A DNA stretch of 64,000 nt from assembly GCF_000761445.1 (NCBI RefSeq), contig NZ_KN196471.1:62001-126000 (forward strand), in the 5' to 3' direction. Below are positions 9,801 through 18,434 of the stretch, in pieces. The notes under the pieces are model-generated. The model made no database searches and had not been told where the DNA came from. It worked only from the letters and a program-made list of their open reading frames with translations. The position numbers and the translations under genes were made by a program. How positions within the stretch are numbered: the stretch's first letter is position 1; every line of letters starts with the position of its first letter. The stretch comes from Oleiagrimonas soli. Its GTDB lineage: Bacteria > Pseudomonadota > Gammaproteobacteria > Xanthomonadales > Rhodanobacteraceae.

Positions 9801-10219
9801 GCGCCCGTCGCCTGCTCGACGTGCTGCTCAAGCGCGGCGCGGACGTCAATCACGCCGACCAGGATGGCCGCACACCGCTGCTGCTGCTGCTCGGCGCACA
9901 CGCCAAGCCCGGCGCGGCGTGCGACAGCACCCACATCGGCGCCCTGCTGCCGGTGCTGCTGGACGCCGGCGCCGATCCGCGCCACGCTGACCAGCGTGGC
10001 GTCACGCCGCTGCACGCCTGCGCCATGCACATGCTGATCGCGCCGGCACGCGTGCTGCTGACCCGTGGCGCCGCCCGCGACGCCGTCGACGAACTCGGAC
10101 GCACGCCGGCCGAACTGGCGCGCACGCTGGGCTACATCGACGTCGCCGTGGAACTGGAGACGCGCGGCCACTCCGTCCCCGGCGTGCAGCAGACCCTGCG
10201 CCAGCCCGCCGCCGACTGA
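6812..10219 (+). CDS. Large membrane-anchored ankyrin-repeat protein
   Basis: An 1135-residue protein. The first ~230 residues hold about six hydrophobic helices (for example about 17-50, 71-96, 104-123, 174-195 and 204-222). A low-complexity acidic/Pro/Ser linker (about 230-260) follows, then some 850 residues of ankyrin repeats with many GADPN, TPLH and ALMLA elements. One degenerate, non-canonical stretch (about 600-720) interrupts them. Ankyrin arrays bind proteins, so a membrane-tethered scaffold is likely; partners are unknown. Related proteins occur in xanthomonads without assigned function. Base composition is like the neighbours, so it does not look recently acquired. No operon partner: the next gene starts 80 bases on and encodes an exported enzyme. 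Confidence 0.85.
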   Translation: MPPTKPRRRSSLQTMLVWFLPALAMIAVAVVVASPVALIPLLLANTLMLGAMCHAIGFDPEPSFTRTMLRRGVAHLILFTAYTALVLLLIAWPLVLMTQSPSLSSVIVLSIALALGAALLWRMWPAFGLAFLWDDAFAGGNPQGSQIRTALSRSLHFARHLSGEERFFSHFLPVSLCTLMAAFGALALSVLVGVVPDELRTAGVLLYGFLLLPLCCLVVTNRTLRALLYEGQRPGGSAASEPEPDRERSRELDEAPAASSPDTVTGASDEDLLEAVRAGRIDRAMALLEAGADANIAAHPADRDQRSALILAALLPETRLLRAMIAHGADVNRMQAGLNPLLAATRDSYHGRAEAVMTLLANGADPNATDAEGNTPLHGAALSAKPTVAAMLIDAEADPNVLNRNGLTPLATACRAANWPLVQFLLEHGAKPALDSGEPALLAAAGIAEDDPEGVRLLLRHKASVHAANAIGRTPLMAAALEGHADIARALVGAGAKIDAIDHHQTSALMEASRAGALGVVNVLAAAGARTDLRDKHGRDALMLACQSPRAQADIVRALIDLGADPRAIGNDERSALDHAAATGRWDLVALMDPQTPLPANLDIGAEPEAGADTPEHLADALRFGHWAIASTFARRVRDWPQRDLAQIYLRLADDALTPARRWLLEHGLSPHAPAEHGRSLFDALLDALPASADAVHDLLDAGASCAGAGGIARALDRDNGDARCERLALRMLDAGGDPFAAHRDRITPVHLAAAGGHSVLLQALLDRGCDPNAQDAAGRTPLHVALEHADPLPQIRALIRAGADPEAPAANNETPLGSVFDRADPELVRWLRWDERWPLPRRALRPHDLPSAAASGDNEAVCKLLDLGFAVDSRDSQGASALLRAAGMGHTETARLLIEHGADLGLSARSGVTALAAAANAGRSDMVALLIESGAQIDQPLPGKTTALMLAVARGHVDIAEQMLSAGADVHVHDVYGRSVLHPAAQLCFAGRDSLRARRLLDVLLKRGADVNHADQDGRTPLLLLLGAHAKPGAACDSTHIGALLPVLLDAGADPRHADQRGVTPLHACAMHMLIAPARVLLTRGAARDAVDELGRTPAELARTLGYIDVAVELETRGHSVPGVQQTLRQPAAD

Positions 10220-10301
10220 ATCTCGTCCAGCGCCTGCGGCTCCCCCCTGGCGCGCAGGCGTGCTAGCGTCGCGCATCGCTCCCTGGACAGGAATCGCCGG
10301 C

Positions 10302-11483
10302 ATGCCACTCACCCGTCGTCACTTCATCGGCGCCGGCGCCCTGCTGGCGACCACGACCGCACTGCCGCGCACCTTCGCGCACCCGGCCTCCACCGCCGAC
10401 CCGGACATCGCCGCCGCGCTCGACGCCGGCATCCGCGCGTCTCTCGCTGCCTACGCCTGTCCCGGCATCGCGGTCCATATCGCCCATCATGGCCGCACCC
10501 TTCATGCACGCAACGCCGGCCAGGCCAACCTGGAAACCGCCACCCCCGTCGATGGCGACAGCGTGTTCCGGATCGGCTCGCTGAGCAAGCAATTCACGGC
10601 CGCCCTGATCGTGAAGCTGGCTGCGCAAGGCCGCGTTTCGCTCGATGCCGACGCGGCCAACTTGCTGCCGTTCTTCCGCAAATCCCCCCGATTCACGCTG
10701 CGCGAGCTGCTGCATCACACCGCCGGCCTGCACGAGGACGACGGTGATTCCGTCGACGGCGCGACGGCGACGCCGATCACGCAGATCGATATCGCCCGAC
10801 AGATCAGTCAGCAGAAGAAGCTCTTCGATTTCGCGCCCGGCACCGCGTGGCGCTACAGCAACACGAACTACATCGTGCTCGGCGCCGTGGTCGAAAAGAT
10901 CACCGGCATGTCTCTGGCCGATGCCGCGCGCACGATGATCTTCACGCCGCTGGGATTGCATGCGACCGCCTTCGACCGCGTGCAGGACGTGGTTCCCGGC
11001 CGCGTCAGCGGCTACTCGCCGCAGCCGGATGCCCGCACGCATTTCGACCATGCCGCGTTCATCGATATCGCCCAGGCCGGCGGCGCCGGCGCGATGCGCT
11101 CGACCGCCAGCGACCTTTGCCGCTGGCATCACGCGCTGTTCACCCACCGCCTGTTCGACGCGCGTCACACCGACCTGATGACGACACCGGGCCGTCTGCG
11201 TGACGGTCGCCTGAGCGGAAGCCACCGTTTCCTGCCCGCCGACGACGCGGCCTACGGGCCGGTCCAGTACGGCATGGGCCTGCTGCTTCCGCCACCGCTG
11301 CACGGACACCGCAGCGTCATGCACTACGGTTTCATCAACGGTTTCGCCGTCTGCCTGGAAACCTGGCTCGACGTCGGCCTGAGCACGGCGATCCTGTGCA
11401 ACGGCGACATGGGTCCGCACATGCCGTTCCACGCGCTGCGCCAGACGGTCTCAAAGCAACTCCTGCCGAAGCTGGCGACCTGA
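10302..11483 (+). CDS. Tat-exported serine hydrolase, beta-lactamase class C / PBP4* fold
   Basis: A 393-residue penicillin-binding-protein-like hydrolase. A twin-arginine signal (TRRHFIGAGALLA) indicates folded export through Tat. The active-site motifs are complete: SxxK as SLSK (Ser93, Lys96), YxN as YSN (185-187) and an HxG-type third motif in MHYGFING. This family includes esterases, D-aminopeptidases and class C beta-lactamases; the HYG third motif is more usual in esterase/peptidase members than in true AmpC, so antibiotic resistance should not be assumed. I chose the ATG at 10302 because the Tat signal starts there and AGGA precedes it. Downstream, the Kef antiporter gene is convergent, with 14 bases between stops. 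Confidence 0.87.
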   Translation: MPLTRRHFIGAGALLATTTALPRTFAHPASTADPDIAAALDAGIRASLAAYACPGIAVHIAHHGRTLHARNAGQANLETATPVDGDSVFRIGSLSKQFTAALIVKLAAQGRVSLDADAANLLPFFRKSPRFTLRELLHHTAGLHEDDGDSVDGATATPITQIDIARQISQQKKLFDFAPGTAWRYSNTNYIVLGAVVEKITGMSLADAARTMIFTPLGLHATAFDRVQDVVPGRVSGYSPQPDARTHFDHAAFIDIAQAGGAGAMRSTASDLCRWHHALFTHRLFDARHTDLMTTPGRLRDGRLSGSHRFLPADDAAYGPVQYGMGLLLPPPLHGHRSVMHYGFINGFAVCLETWLDVGLSTAILCNGDMGPHMPFHALRQTVSKQLLPKLAT

Positions 11484-11497
11484 GCCTCAGGGCTTCG

Positions 11498-13312
11498 TCA
11501 GGCGTTCTCGCCTTCGATCCCGCCCCCTGATCCGCGCCGCTGGCTGTCGGCCTCGAAGATGCGTTCGAGATCGGCCAGCGCTTCGCGCGAGGACTGCATC
11601 AGCGCGGTCTCGTCGTCGTAGACCAGGTACTGCGTCTTCAGCAGCGCTTCGTCGTGCTCGCGGAAGCGGTCAACCTGCGCCTCGGCGCTGTCCTGCGATG
11701 CGCCGAGCGCCTCCAGCACGTGCCGCGTCATCTTCAGGCTGGAATAGAAGGTTTCGCGCACCGGCTCGTCGATGCTGAGGTCCATCAGCCGGAACGCATG
11801 CTGGCGATTGCGCGCGCGGGCGACGATCTTCAGATGCGGAAACTGCCGCTTGACCACGCGCGCGGTGCGCAGGTTGGCCTGCGGATCGTCGGTGGCCAGT
11901 ACGAACACCTCGGCCTTGTCGGCCTGCGCCGCGCGCAGCAGGTCCGGGCGCGCCGGATCGCCGAAGAAGATCGAGGTGCCGCCGAAGCGCCGCACCAGAT
12001 CGACCTGATCGACCGACGCCTCCAGCGCCACGAACGGAATGTGCTGCGCGCGCAGCACGCGTGCCACGATCTGTCCGACACGACCGAAGCCGGCGATGAT
12101 GACGCGCGGCGCGTCGGTGTCGATATGGTCGTACTCGCGCTTCTGCGGCGCTTCGCGTTCACGCAGCACGCGCGCCAGCCCCGTCACCAGCAGCGGCATC
12201 AGCGCCATCGACAGACTCACCGCCAGCACCAGCAGATCGCGCTGGCGCGGTTCCAGCAAGTGCTGACCCAGCGCCAGATTCAGCACCACGAAGGCGAATT
12301 CGCCACCACTGGAAAGCAGTACCGCCATGCGCAGCGCATCGGCGCCGCCGAGTTGCCCGGACCAGCGCCCGATCGGCCACAGCAGCACCCCCTTCACCAA
12401 CAGCAGCCCGAGCACCAGGCAGGCCACTATCCACGGCGCCTGGCGTATCAGCGACAGGTCCAGCGACATGCCCACGCTGATGAAGAACAGGCCCAGCAGC
12501 AGGCCCTTGAACGGCTCGATGTGCGATTCCAGCTCGTGCCGGTATTCCGAATCGGCCAGCAGCACGCCGGCCAGGAACGCGCCCAGCGTCGCCGATGCGC
12601 CGGCCAGCTCCATCACCCACGCCGTGCCCATCACCACCAGCAGCGCCGTCGCCGTCGAGACCTCCTGCATGCGCGTGCGCGCGACGATGCGGAACAGCGG
12701 TCGCAACAGGTAACGGCCGCCGACCATCACCACGGCGATGGTGCCGATCACGCGCAAGGCGCCGAGCCATAGCGGCCCTTCGGTCGCGCTCCCCGTACCC
12801 AGCAGCGGCACCGCGGCGATCAGCGGAATCGCCGCCAGATCCTGGAACAGCAGCACCGCGAAGGCCTGCCGCCCGTAGGCCAGCCCGGCCTCCTTGCGCT
12901 CGGCCAGGATTTGCAGACCGAACGCCGTCGACGACAACGCCAACGCCGCGCCCACCACGATCGCCGCACGCAGCGGCAGTCCGAAGCCGTAGTACGCCAC
13001 CGCCAGCAGCGCCACGCCGCACACAAGCACCTGCATCAGGCCGGTGCCGAACACCGCATGCCGCATCACCTTGAGCCGTGACGGCGACAGTTCCAGGCCG
13101 ATCACGAACAGCATCAACACCACGCCGAGTTCCGAGACCTGCGCCACGCGCCCTGTGTCGCCGACCAGCCCCAGCGCATGCGGACCGATCACCACGCCCG
13201 CGAGCAGGAACCCCAGCACGGCCGCCAGGCGAAAGCGTTTCGCCAGCGGTACCGCCAACACCGTCGCGAGCAGGAACACCACGGCCATCTGCAGCATGTG
13301 TTCGGTATGCAC
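11498..13312 (-). CDS. Kef-type potassium/proton antiporter (CPA2 family with RCK domain)
   Basis: A 604-residue monovalent cation:proton antiporter-2. The N-terminal ~380 residues make a 12-13 helix Na+/H+-exchanger fold (VVIGPHALGL, VLMLFVIGLELSP). A cytosolic TrkA-N/RCK domain follows, with the Rossmann motif GFGRVGQIVARVL and a C-terminal extension of about 60 residues. Kef proteins let K+ out in exchange for protons during electrophile stress, gated by glutathione adducts. No KefF/KefG partner gene is adjacent. The GTG at 13312 is preferred: AAGGGA sits 5 bases upstream. An in-frame GTG at 13342 and ATG at 13297 are alternatives. Divergent from the siderophore receptor gene. Confidence 0.88.
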   Translation of the reverse strand: MHTEHMLQMAVVFLLATVLAVPLAKRFRLAAVLGFLLAGVVIGPHALGLVGDTGRVAQVSELGVVLMLFVIGLELSPSRLKVMRHAVFGTGLMQVLVCGVALLAVAYYGFGLPLRAAIVVGAALALSSTAFGLQILAERKEAGLAYGRQAFAVLLFQDLAAIPLIAAVPLLGTGSATEGPLWLGALRVIGTIAVVMVGGRYLLRPLFRIVARTRMQEVSTATALLVVMGTAWVMELAGASATLGAFLAGVLLADSEYRHELESHIEPFKGLLLGLFFISVGMSLDLSLIRQAPWIVACLVLGLLLVKGVLLWPIGRWSGQLGGADALRMAVLLSSGGEFAFVVLNLALGQHLLEPRQRDLLVLAVSLSMALMPLLVTGLARVLREREAPQKREYDHIDTDAPRVIIAGFGRVGQIVARVLRAQHIPFVALEASVDQVDLVRRFGGTSIFFGDPARPDLLRAAQADKAEVFVLATDDPQANLRTARVVKRQFPHLKIVARARNRQHAFRLMDLSIDEPVRETFYSSLKMTRHVLEALGASQDSAEAQVDRFREHDEALLKTQYLVYDDETALMQSSREALADLERIFEADSQRRGSGGGIEGENA

Positions 13313-13458
13313 TTGCTTCCCTTGGTTCGACCCGTCACGCACATCGCGTGCGTCCAGAGTACGTCAGGAACCGCGGCACTGTCCCTCCCGCAGACACGTA
13401 TGGCGGACACGCGCATCGGCGCATGAGGCGAATCGTCACGGCCTTTTGTAATTATTAA

Positions 13459-13473
13459 TGAGAATGATTACTA
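13459..13473. promoter_or_regulatory. Probable Fur box upstream of the siderophore receptor
   Basis: The 15 bases TGAGAATGATTACTA match the 7-1-7 Fur inverted repeat (TGATAATnATTATCA) at 12 positions. They sit in a short AT-rich island about 75 bases upstream of the receptor start, in a GC-rich neighbourhood. Position and match suggest iron-dependent repression of the receptor operon by Fur; the binding itself is inferred. Confidence 0.72.
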
Positions 13474-13546
13474 TTCAATCATTGATGCCTTCGCCGCAGC
13501 CCGCGCATCGAACACAACACCGTCTTGCCCCTTCCCTGGATTGCTC

Positions 13547-16009
13547 ATGCCTATCTCGATCACCGGGCGCTTCGCCACGCCCACCCGACTTCCCGCAAAC
13601 CCACCGCGATGCGGTCGCACGCCCGTTCTGGCGATCGCGATCGTCACCGCACTGCTCGGCGCCGCACCCGTCTGCGCGGCATCCTCGGCTATGCAGCATG
13701 CCGGCGCGCCACCCACTTCCGTCGCCGTGCGCGGCTATGCGGTAGCCGCCGGTTCCCTGCGCACCGCGCTACGGCAACTGGCGCAGCAGAGCGGATTGCA
13801 GCTGGACGGCATCGAACACATTCCCGCGTCCGCGCACAGCGCCGACCTGCACGGCGATTTCCGCGCCGATGAAGCGCTGCGCCGCCTGCTGGCCGGCTCC
13901 GGCTGGCAGGCCGAGCACGTCGGTCCGTCGCGATTTCGTCTGGTCGACACCCGGGACATCACCCCACTCGCCAGCGTGGTGACCACGGCGAGCGTCGACA
14001 ACCTGTCCACCGAAGGCACCGGCTCGTACACCACCGCCGCCGAAACTACCGCCACGCGCCTGCCGCTGACGCTGCGCCAGACACCGGAGTCGGTCAGCGT
14101 GATCACCCGCACACAGATGGACGACTTCGGCCTGGACGACGTGCGCTCGGTGCTGGCGAACACCACCGGCATCAACGTCGAGCAGGTCGAGACCGACCGC
14201 ACCTACTACAGCGCCCGCGGCTTCGACGTCACCAACTTCCTGGTCGACGGCCTCGGCATGCCGTTCACCAACGGCGCGCAGTGGGGCGACATGGATACCG
14301 CCGTGTACGACCACATCGAAGTCCTGCGCGGCGCCAACGGCCTACTGTCGTTCACCGGCAATCCCTCGGCCACCATCAACTTCGTGCGCAAACGGCCGAC
14401 CGCCGAATTCCAGGGCAGCGCCGGCCTCACCGTGAGCAGCTGGGACACGCGCCGCCTGGACCTGGACCTGTCCGGTCCGCTGAACGACTCGGCCAGCGTG
14501 CGCGGCCGCCTGATCGCCGCCGACCAGGACGGCGACAGCTACCTGGACCGCTACTCGCTGCACAAGCAGGTGATCTCCGGCATCGTCGAAGCCGACGTCG
14601 GCGAGAGCACCTTGCTCAGCGCCGGCCTGACCGATCAGCGCAACCGACCCAAGGGCGTGATGTGGGGCGCGCTGCCGCTGTACTACACGGACGGCAGCGC
14701 CACCGACTTCGACCGCGCCACCAGCACCGCCACCGACTGGGCCTACTGGAACAGCGACGACGTTCGCACGTTCGCGCAACTCGAACATGATTTCGCCCAT
14801 GGCTGGATACTGAAGTTCGAGCTCAACCACCGCCGCTTCAGCAGCCGCAGCGACCTGTTCTACATCTACGGTACCCCCGACCGAACCACCGGCCTGGGCC
14901 TGCTCAGCTATCCCTCGCACTACACCGACGTCAATCGCCAGGACACGGCGGACCTGTCCGTGTCCGGCACGTTCGACCTGGCCGGCCGCACGCACCAGCT
15001 GGTGTTCGGCGCCAACGCGGCGCGCAACAAGGAAACCGAGCAGTCGCTGTACGGCAACGACGTCGGCACGCCGCTGCCGCCACTGCAGGACTGGAACGGC
15101 GTCTATCCGAAACCCGTCTTCGACGCCTACCGTGCCGATGCCGCTTTCGACATCCGCCGCCAGAGCGCCTACGTGACCGCGCGCTGGAACCTGACCGACC
15201 CGCTGAAGCTGATCACCGGCGCCAGCGTCACCCGCATCCGCAGCCGCGGCGAAAGCTACGGCGTGCCGCACCGCTACACGGCCACGCGCAACACCCCCTA
15301 CGCCGGCCTGGTATACGACCTCGGCAAGCATCTGTCGGCCTACGCCAGCTACGCGAAGATCTTCAGCCCGCAGACCGAAGTCGATCTCGACAACCGCGTG
15401 TTGCCGCCAATCACCGGCAGCAACCTGGAAACGGGCCTGAAGGGCGCATGGTTCGACGAACGCCTCAACGCCAGCTTCGCGCTGTTCCGCACGCGACAGG
15501 ACCACACCGCCGAATCCGCCGGCTTCAACCCCGATACCGGGCAGACTTACTACCGCGGCGTGAATGCCACGTCGAAGGGCTACGAATTCGACGTCGCCGG
15601 TCGCCTCACGCCCGGCTGGGAGATCAGCGCCGGCTACACCCAGCTCGGCATCACCGGCGACCGTGGAACCAACGTGCGCACCTACGTGCCGCGCCGCACG
15701 CTGCACCTGTCCACCAGCTACCGCGTGCCCGCGCTTCGTGGCCTCAAGGTCGGCGCCAACCTGCGCTGGCAGGACGCCATCACACGCGACCAGGGCGTGC
15801 TGGACACGCAGGGCCGCGAGATCGTCACCCGGCAGGGTGCCTACGCCCTGCTCGGCCTGATGGCCCGCTACGACTTCGATCCCAGCTGGAGCGCCACGCT
15901 CAACGTCGACAACGTGACCAACCGCAAGTACCTGACCAGCCTGTACTGGAATCAGGCCTACTACGGCGCGCCACGCCACTACAGCCTCAACGTGACCTGG
16001 CGGTTCTGA
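13547..16009 (+). CDS. TonB-dependent siderophore receptor with N-terminal signalling domain (FpvA-like)
   Basis: An 820-residue outer membrane receptor for ferric siderophores. In order: a signal peptide ending VCAAS; an STN (secretin/TonB short N-terminal) domain at about 58-118 (YAVAAGSLRTALRQLAQQSG), which in FpvA and FecA talks to an anti-sigma factor; a plug domain (about 150-265, with TLRQTPESVSVITR and EVLRGANGLL); and a 22-strand barrel ending in the aromatic VTWRF. I chose the ATG at 13547 over the TTG at 13541. It starts an operon of four genes that together resemble the fpv-type iron-release apparatus. The STN domain implies a sigma/FecR partner, but none is adjacent. Confidence 0.93.
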   Translation: MPISITGRFATPTRLPANPPRCGRTPVLAIAIVTALLGAAPVCAASSAMQHAGAPPTSVAVRGYAVAAGSLRTALRQLAQQSGLQLDGIEHIPASAHSADLHGDFRADEALRRLLAGSGWQAEHVGPSRFRLVDTRDITPLASVVTTASVDNLSTEGTGSYTTAAETTATRLPLTLRQTPESVSVITRTQMDDFGLDDVRSVLANTTGINVEQVETDRTYYSARGFDVTNFLVDGLGMPFTNGAQWGDMDTAVYDHIEVLRGANGLLSFTGNPSATINFVRKRPTAEFQGSAGLTVSSWDTRRLDLDLSGPLNDSASVRGRLIAADQDGDSYLDRYSLHKQVISGIVEADVGESTLLSAGLTDQRNRPKGVMWGALPLYYTDGSATDFDRATSTATDWAYWNSDDVRTFAQLEHDFAHGWILKFELNHRRFSSRSDLFYIYGTPDRTTGLGLLSYPSHYTDVNRQDTADLSVSGTFDLAGRTHQLVFGANAARNKETEQSLYGNDVGTPLPPLQDWNGVYPKPVFDAYRADAAFDIRRQSAYVTARWNLTDPLKLITGASVTRIRSRGESYGVPHRYTATRNTPYAGLVYDLGKHLSAYASYAKIFSPQTEVDLDNRVLPPITGSNLETGLKGAWFDERLNASFALFRTRQDHTAESAGFNPDTGQTYYRGVNATSKGYEFDVAGRLTPGWEISAGYTQLGITGDRGTNVRTYVPRRTLHLSTSYRVPALRGLKVGANLRWQDAITRDQGVLDTQGREIVTRQGAYALLGLMARYDFDPSWSATLNVDNVTNRKYLTSLYWNQAYYGAPRHYSLNVTWRF

Positions 16010-16011
16010 CC

Positions 16012-16287
16012 ATGATCCTGCCGACGGCCTTGATCCTCACTGTCGCCGCGGCGTTGCTCGTCTATCTGGGCAGCCCGCGGCAGAACTGGCTTCGTATCGC
16101 GTGGCCGCGCTGGACGCAGGCGGCCGCACTCGTGCCGTTGCTTGCCGGCGCGGCGCTGTGGTGCCGCGAGGCAGGGGTCGGTGCCGGCCTGTTCGCCGTG
16201 ATGACCTGCATCATGTTGATCTGGGTACTGGCGCCCTACGTGGGCTGGTGGCTGGGGCATCCGTCGACGCAGGAGCGACGTCGATGA
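16012..16287 (+). CDS. Small membrane protein of iron-uptake operon (DUF3325-like)
   Basis: A 91-residue protein with three hydrophobic helices (about 3-20, 33-51 and 57-82) and a basic C-terminus (HPSTQERRR). Small inner-membrane proteins of this kind (DUF3325/DUF3649 types) commonly sit between TonB siderophore receptors and PepSY proteins. In Pseudomonas the equivalent FpvG-FpvH-FpvJ-FpvK proteins help release iron from pyoverdine by reduction. Family assignment here rests on context and topology more than on a clear motif. It starts 2 bases after the receptor stop, and its stop overlaps the next ATG by four bases (ATGA), so the genes are translationally coupled. Confidence 0.7.
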   Translation: MILPTALILTVAAALLVYLGSPRQNWLRIAWPRWTQAAALVPLLAGAALWCREAGVGAGLFAVMTCIMLIWVLAPYVGWWLGHPSTQERRR

Positions 16288-16541
16288 TCGCGCGCAGCCT
16301 GGCCGGCGTACTGCTCGGTTTCCCGCTGGCCGGCGCGCTGCTGGCATTGCTGCTCGAAGGGCTGCCCGAGCACGGCGCGAACGTCCTGATCCCGGCGCTG
16401 CTGCTGTTTTTTCCGCTGTGGACCGCGCTGATGATCGCCACCTTCCTGTTCCGCCATGCGCGACGCGCCTGGTTCGTGCTGGGCGCATGCAACCTCGCCG
16501 CATTCGCCGCACTCGCGCTACTGCGCATGGCCGGCAGCTGA
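16284..16541 (+). CDS. Small membrane protein of iron-uptake operon (DUF3649/FpvH-like)
   Basis: An 85-residue protein with three predicted membrane helices (about 4-24, 33-54 and 60-80). The order receptor - small membrane protein - small membrane protein - PepSY is the usual one for siderophore operons. The sequence fits the DUF3649-like group loosely (IARSLAGVLLGFPLAGALLALLL opening, in two parts), but I cannot confirm the family. The start at 16284 overlaps the preceding stop by four bases. The PepSY gene begins 13 bases after its stop. A role in inner-membrane iron reduction or release is inferred only from position. Confidence 0.65.
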   Translation: MIARSLAGVLLGFPLAGALLALLLEGLPEHGANVLIPALLLFFPLWTALMIATFLFRHARRAWFVLGACNLAAFAALALLRMAGS

Positions 16542-16554
16542 GTCGAGAACGCCG

Positions 16555-18141
16555 ATGAAATCATCCACTCTGCGCACATTTCAGACCGTGCATACCTGGA
16601 CCGGCGTCGCCGCCGGCTTCTTCCTGTTCATCGCCTTCTATGCCGGTGCGCTGACCGTGTTCCACGACGCCATCGCCACCTGGCAGCATCCGCCGTGGCG
16701 CGCGGCCGCGGCCGCCGATACCGACCCGGGCGACCTGGCGCGTAACTTCGCCGCCGCGCATCCAACGGCACGTCGCGACTTCGGCGTGGTGCTACCGCCA
16801 CCGGGTTCGGCGCAGGCACCCTACGTCTACTGGCCCTCTGCCGACGGTGCGCGCTTCGTCACCGCCAACGATCTGCAGACCCTACATGCGGACCTGCCGT
16901 CGGAGAGCCTCGCCGACTTCGTCTACGAACTGCACGACTCGCTCGGCCTACCGGTCGTCGGGCTGTATCTGATGGGCGTGGTCAGCGTGCTGTACGGCCT
17001 GGCGCTGGTCTCCGGAGTCCTCATCCACCTGCCCAGCCTGGTCCGCGACCTGTTCGCATTGCGACCGGGGCGCAACCTCAAGCGCTTGTGGCAGGACGCG
17101 CACAATGTGATCGGACTGTTGAGCCTGCCGTTCCACATCATTTTCGCGGTGACCGGCGCCGTGTTGTGTCTGTTCACGGTGGTGCTTCTGGCTCTGAACA
17201 CGATGGCTTTCGATGGGCGGCTGTCGAGCCAGTTCGCGAATGTCGTCAACACCGCGCCACAGCGCGCGGCCGCCGGCGTCGCCGCGCCCATGCAGCCGCT
17301 GTCTGCGCTGGTCGCGCGTGCGCGCGAGGCCGCCCTGACGAACGGCGCCAGCAGCTTCCGGCCGGACTACGTGCACTACATGCACTACGGCGATCGTCAC
17401 GCCGTGGTCGAAGTGCGCGGACTGTCGCAGCACACCGTCGGCACCTACGGCACCGTCGCGCTGGACGGCGTCAGCGGTCGCGTGCTGAACGTGCACGTAG
17501 CGGATGCACACAACATCAACGGTCTGGTGTACTCGGCCATCTTCGCGCTGCATTTCGGCAGCTACGGCGGCATGACCGTGAAAGTGCTGTACTTCCTGCT
17601 GGGCCTGGGCGGCGCATTCCTGTTCTATTCCGGCAACCTGCTGTGGATCGAATCGCGACGCAAGCGTCGCCATGCGGACCAGCCGGCGCGCACCCGGTGG
17701 ATGGCACGCGCCACCGTCGGTGTGTGCATCGGCAGTTGCCTGGGCATCTCCGCGGCATTTCTTGCGGTCGCGCTCGCCGATGGCCGTGGCGACACGACCG
17801 CGCTGCAGCAGATCGCGGCCTACGGCGCGTTCGCCCTGGCTTGTCTGTGGGCGGCGCTGCGCGAGGTGCCGCGCGCGACGTGCGAACTGCTATGGGCCAC
17901 CGCGCTGGTCACCGCGCTCGCCGCCGTGACCGACCTGCTGCGCAACGCGCATGCATGGACACAACCCTGGACGCCACTGCATGGGGTCGTGTTCGGCGTG
18001 GACCTGACCGGCCTGCTGCTGGCGGCGGGGTTTGCATGGCTGGCGCGGGCCAGCGGGCGGCGCGCGCTACGCGGCGATGCCAACAGCGTCTGGGCGCTGC
18101 CGGCGGCCGCGAACGACCAAGGGAACGGAAGCCGCTCATGA
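16555..18141 (+). CDS. PepSY-associated membrane protein, probable ferric-siderophore reductase subunit
   Basis: A 528-residue inner-membrane protein of the PepSY_TM family (FpvG/PiuB-like). The opening LRTFQTVHTWTGVAAGFFLF and the later pairs of helices with histidines (HDSLGLPVVGLYLMG, AHNVIGLLSLPFHIIF, FALHFGSYGGM) are typical and suggest heme or iron ligands. PepSY-type periplasmic segments lie between the first helices. Members such as FpvG reduce ferric siderophores in the periplasm or inner membrane so iron can be released. It is the last gene of the receptor operon, at about 530 bases from the next coding sequence, a long repeat-bearing spacer. Confidence 0.87.
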   Translation: MKSSTLRTFQTVHTWTGVAAGFFLFIAFYAGALTVFHDAIATWQHPPWRAAAAADTDPGDLARNFAAAHPTARRDFGVVLPPPGSAQAPYVYWPSADGARFVTANDLQTLHADLPSESLADFVYELHDSLGLPVVGLYLMGVVSVLYGLALVSGVLIHLPSLVRDLFALRPGRNLKRLWQDAHNVIGLLSLPFHIIFAVTGAVLCLFTVVLLALNTMAFDGRLSSQFANVVNTAPQRAAAGVAAPMQPLSALVARAREAALTNGASSFRPDYVHYMHYGDRHAVVEVRGLSQHTVGTYGTVALDGVSGRVLNVHVADAHNINGLVYSAIFALHFGSYGGMTVKVLYFLLGLGGAFLFYSGNLLWIESRRKRRHADQPARTRWMARATVGVCIGSCLGISAAFLAVALADGRGDTTALQQIAAYGAFALACLWAALREVPRATCELLWATALVTALAAVTDLLRNAHAWTQPWTPLHGVVFGVDLTGLLLAAGFAWLARASGRRALRGDANSVWALPAAANDQGNGSRS

Positions 18142-18268
18142 GAGACCGCCAGGAACCATCGATCATCGTCGCCAGCAGACGGTCTTCCGGGGAATAAGCC
18201 GACGCAGGTCTCCTTCCTTGACGCATACCGCATGCGCTTGCTTCAGTCGCAGCGCAGGCACGTCCTGC

Positions 18269-18370
18269 GGTCGTCATTCCGGCGGGAGTCGGAGTCGGAG
18301 TCGAAGTCGGAACGGTGCTCTTCAGCGACTTGAAAGTCACTGGATTCGCGCTTGCGCAGGAATGACGACC
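18269..18370. repeat. REP-like inverted pair enclosing a GGAGTC hexamer repeat
   Basis: Twelve-base perfect inverted ends (GGTCGTCATTCC at 18269-18280, and its complement at 18359-18370) bound a 102-base element. The right half reads, on the minus strand, as a 'GTCATTCCTGCGCAAGC...ATCCAGTGA' sequence, a typical intergenic REP unit. The same unit recurs at 43781 and 43838. Inside the left half, GGAGTC is repeated three times plus one variant (18285-18308). The 480-base stretch 18142-18621 has no convincing gene: apart from this element it holds degenerate 24-base repeats (next entry) and a hairpin. Confidence 0.75.
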
Positions 18371-18434
18371 GATGGGACTGGGGGATGCTCATGGTAGCGA
18401 TCGAAAGGATCGCCTGTGATGCGCCCGGAGGAGT

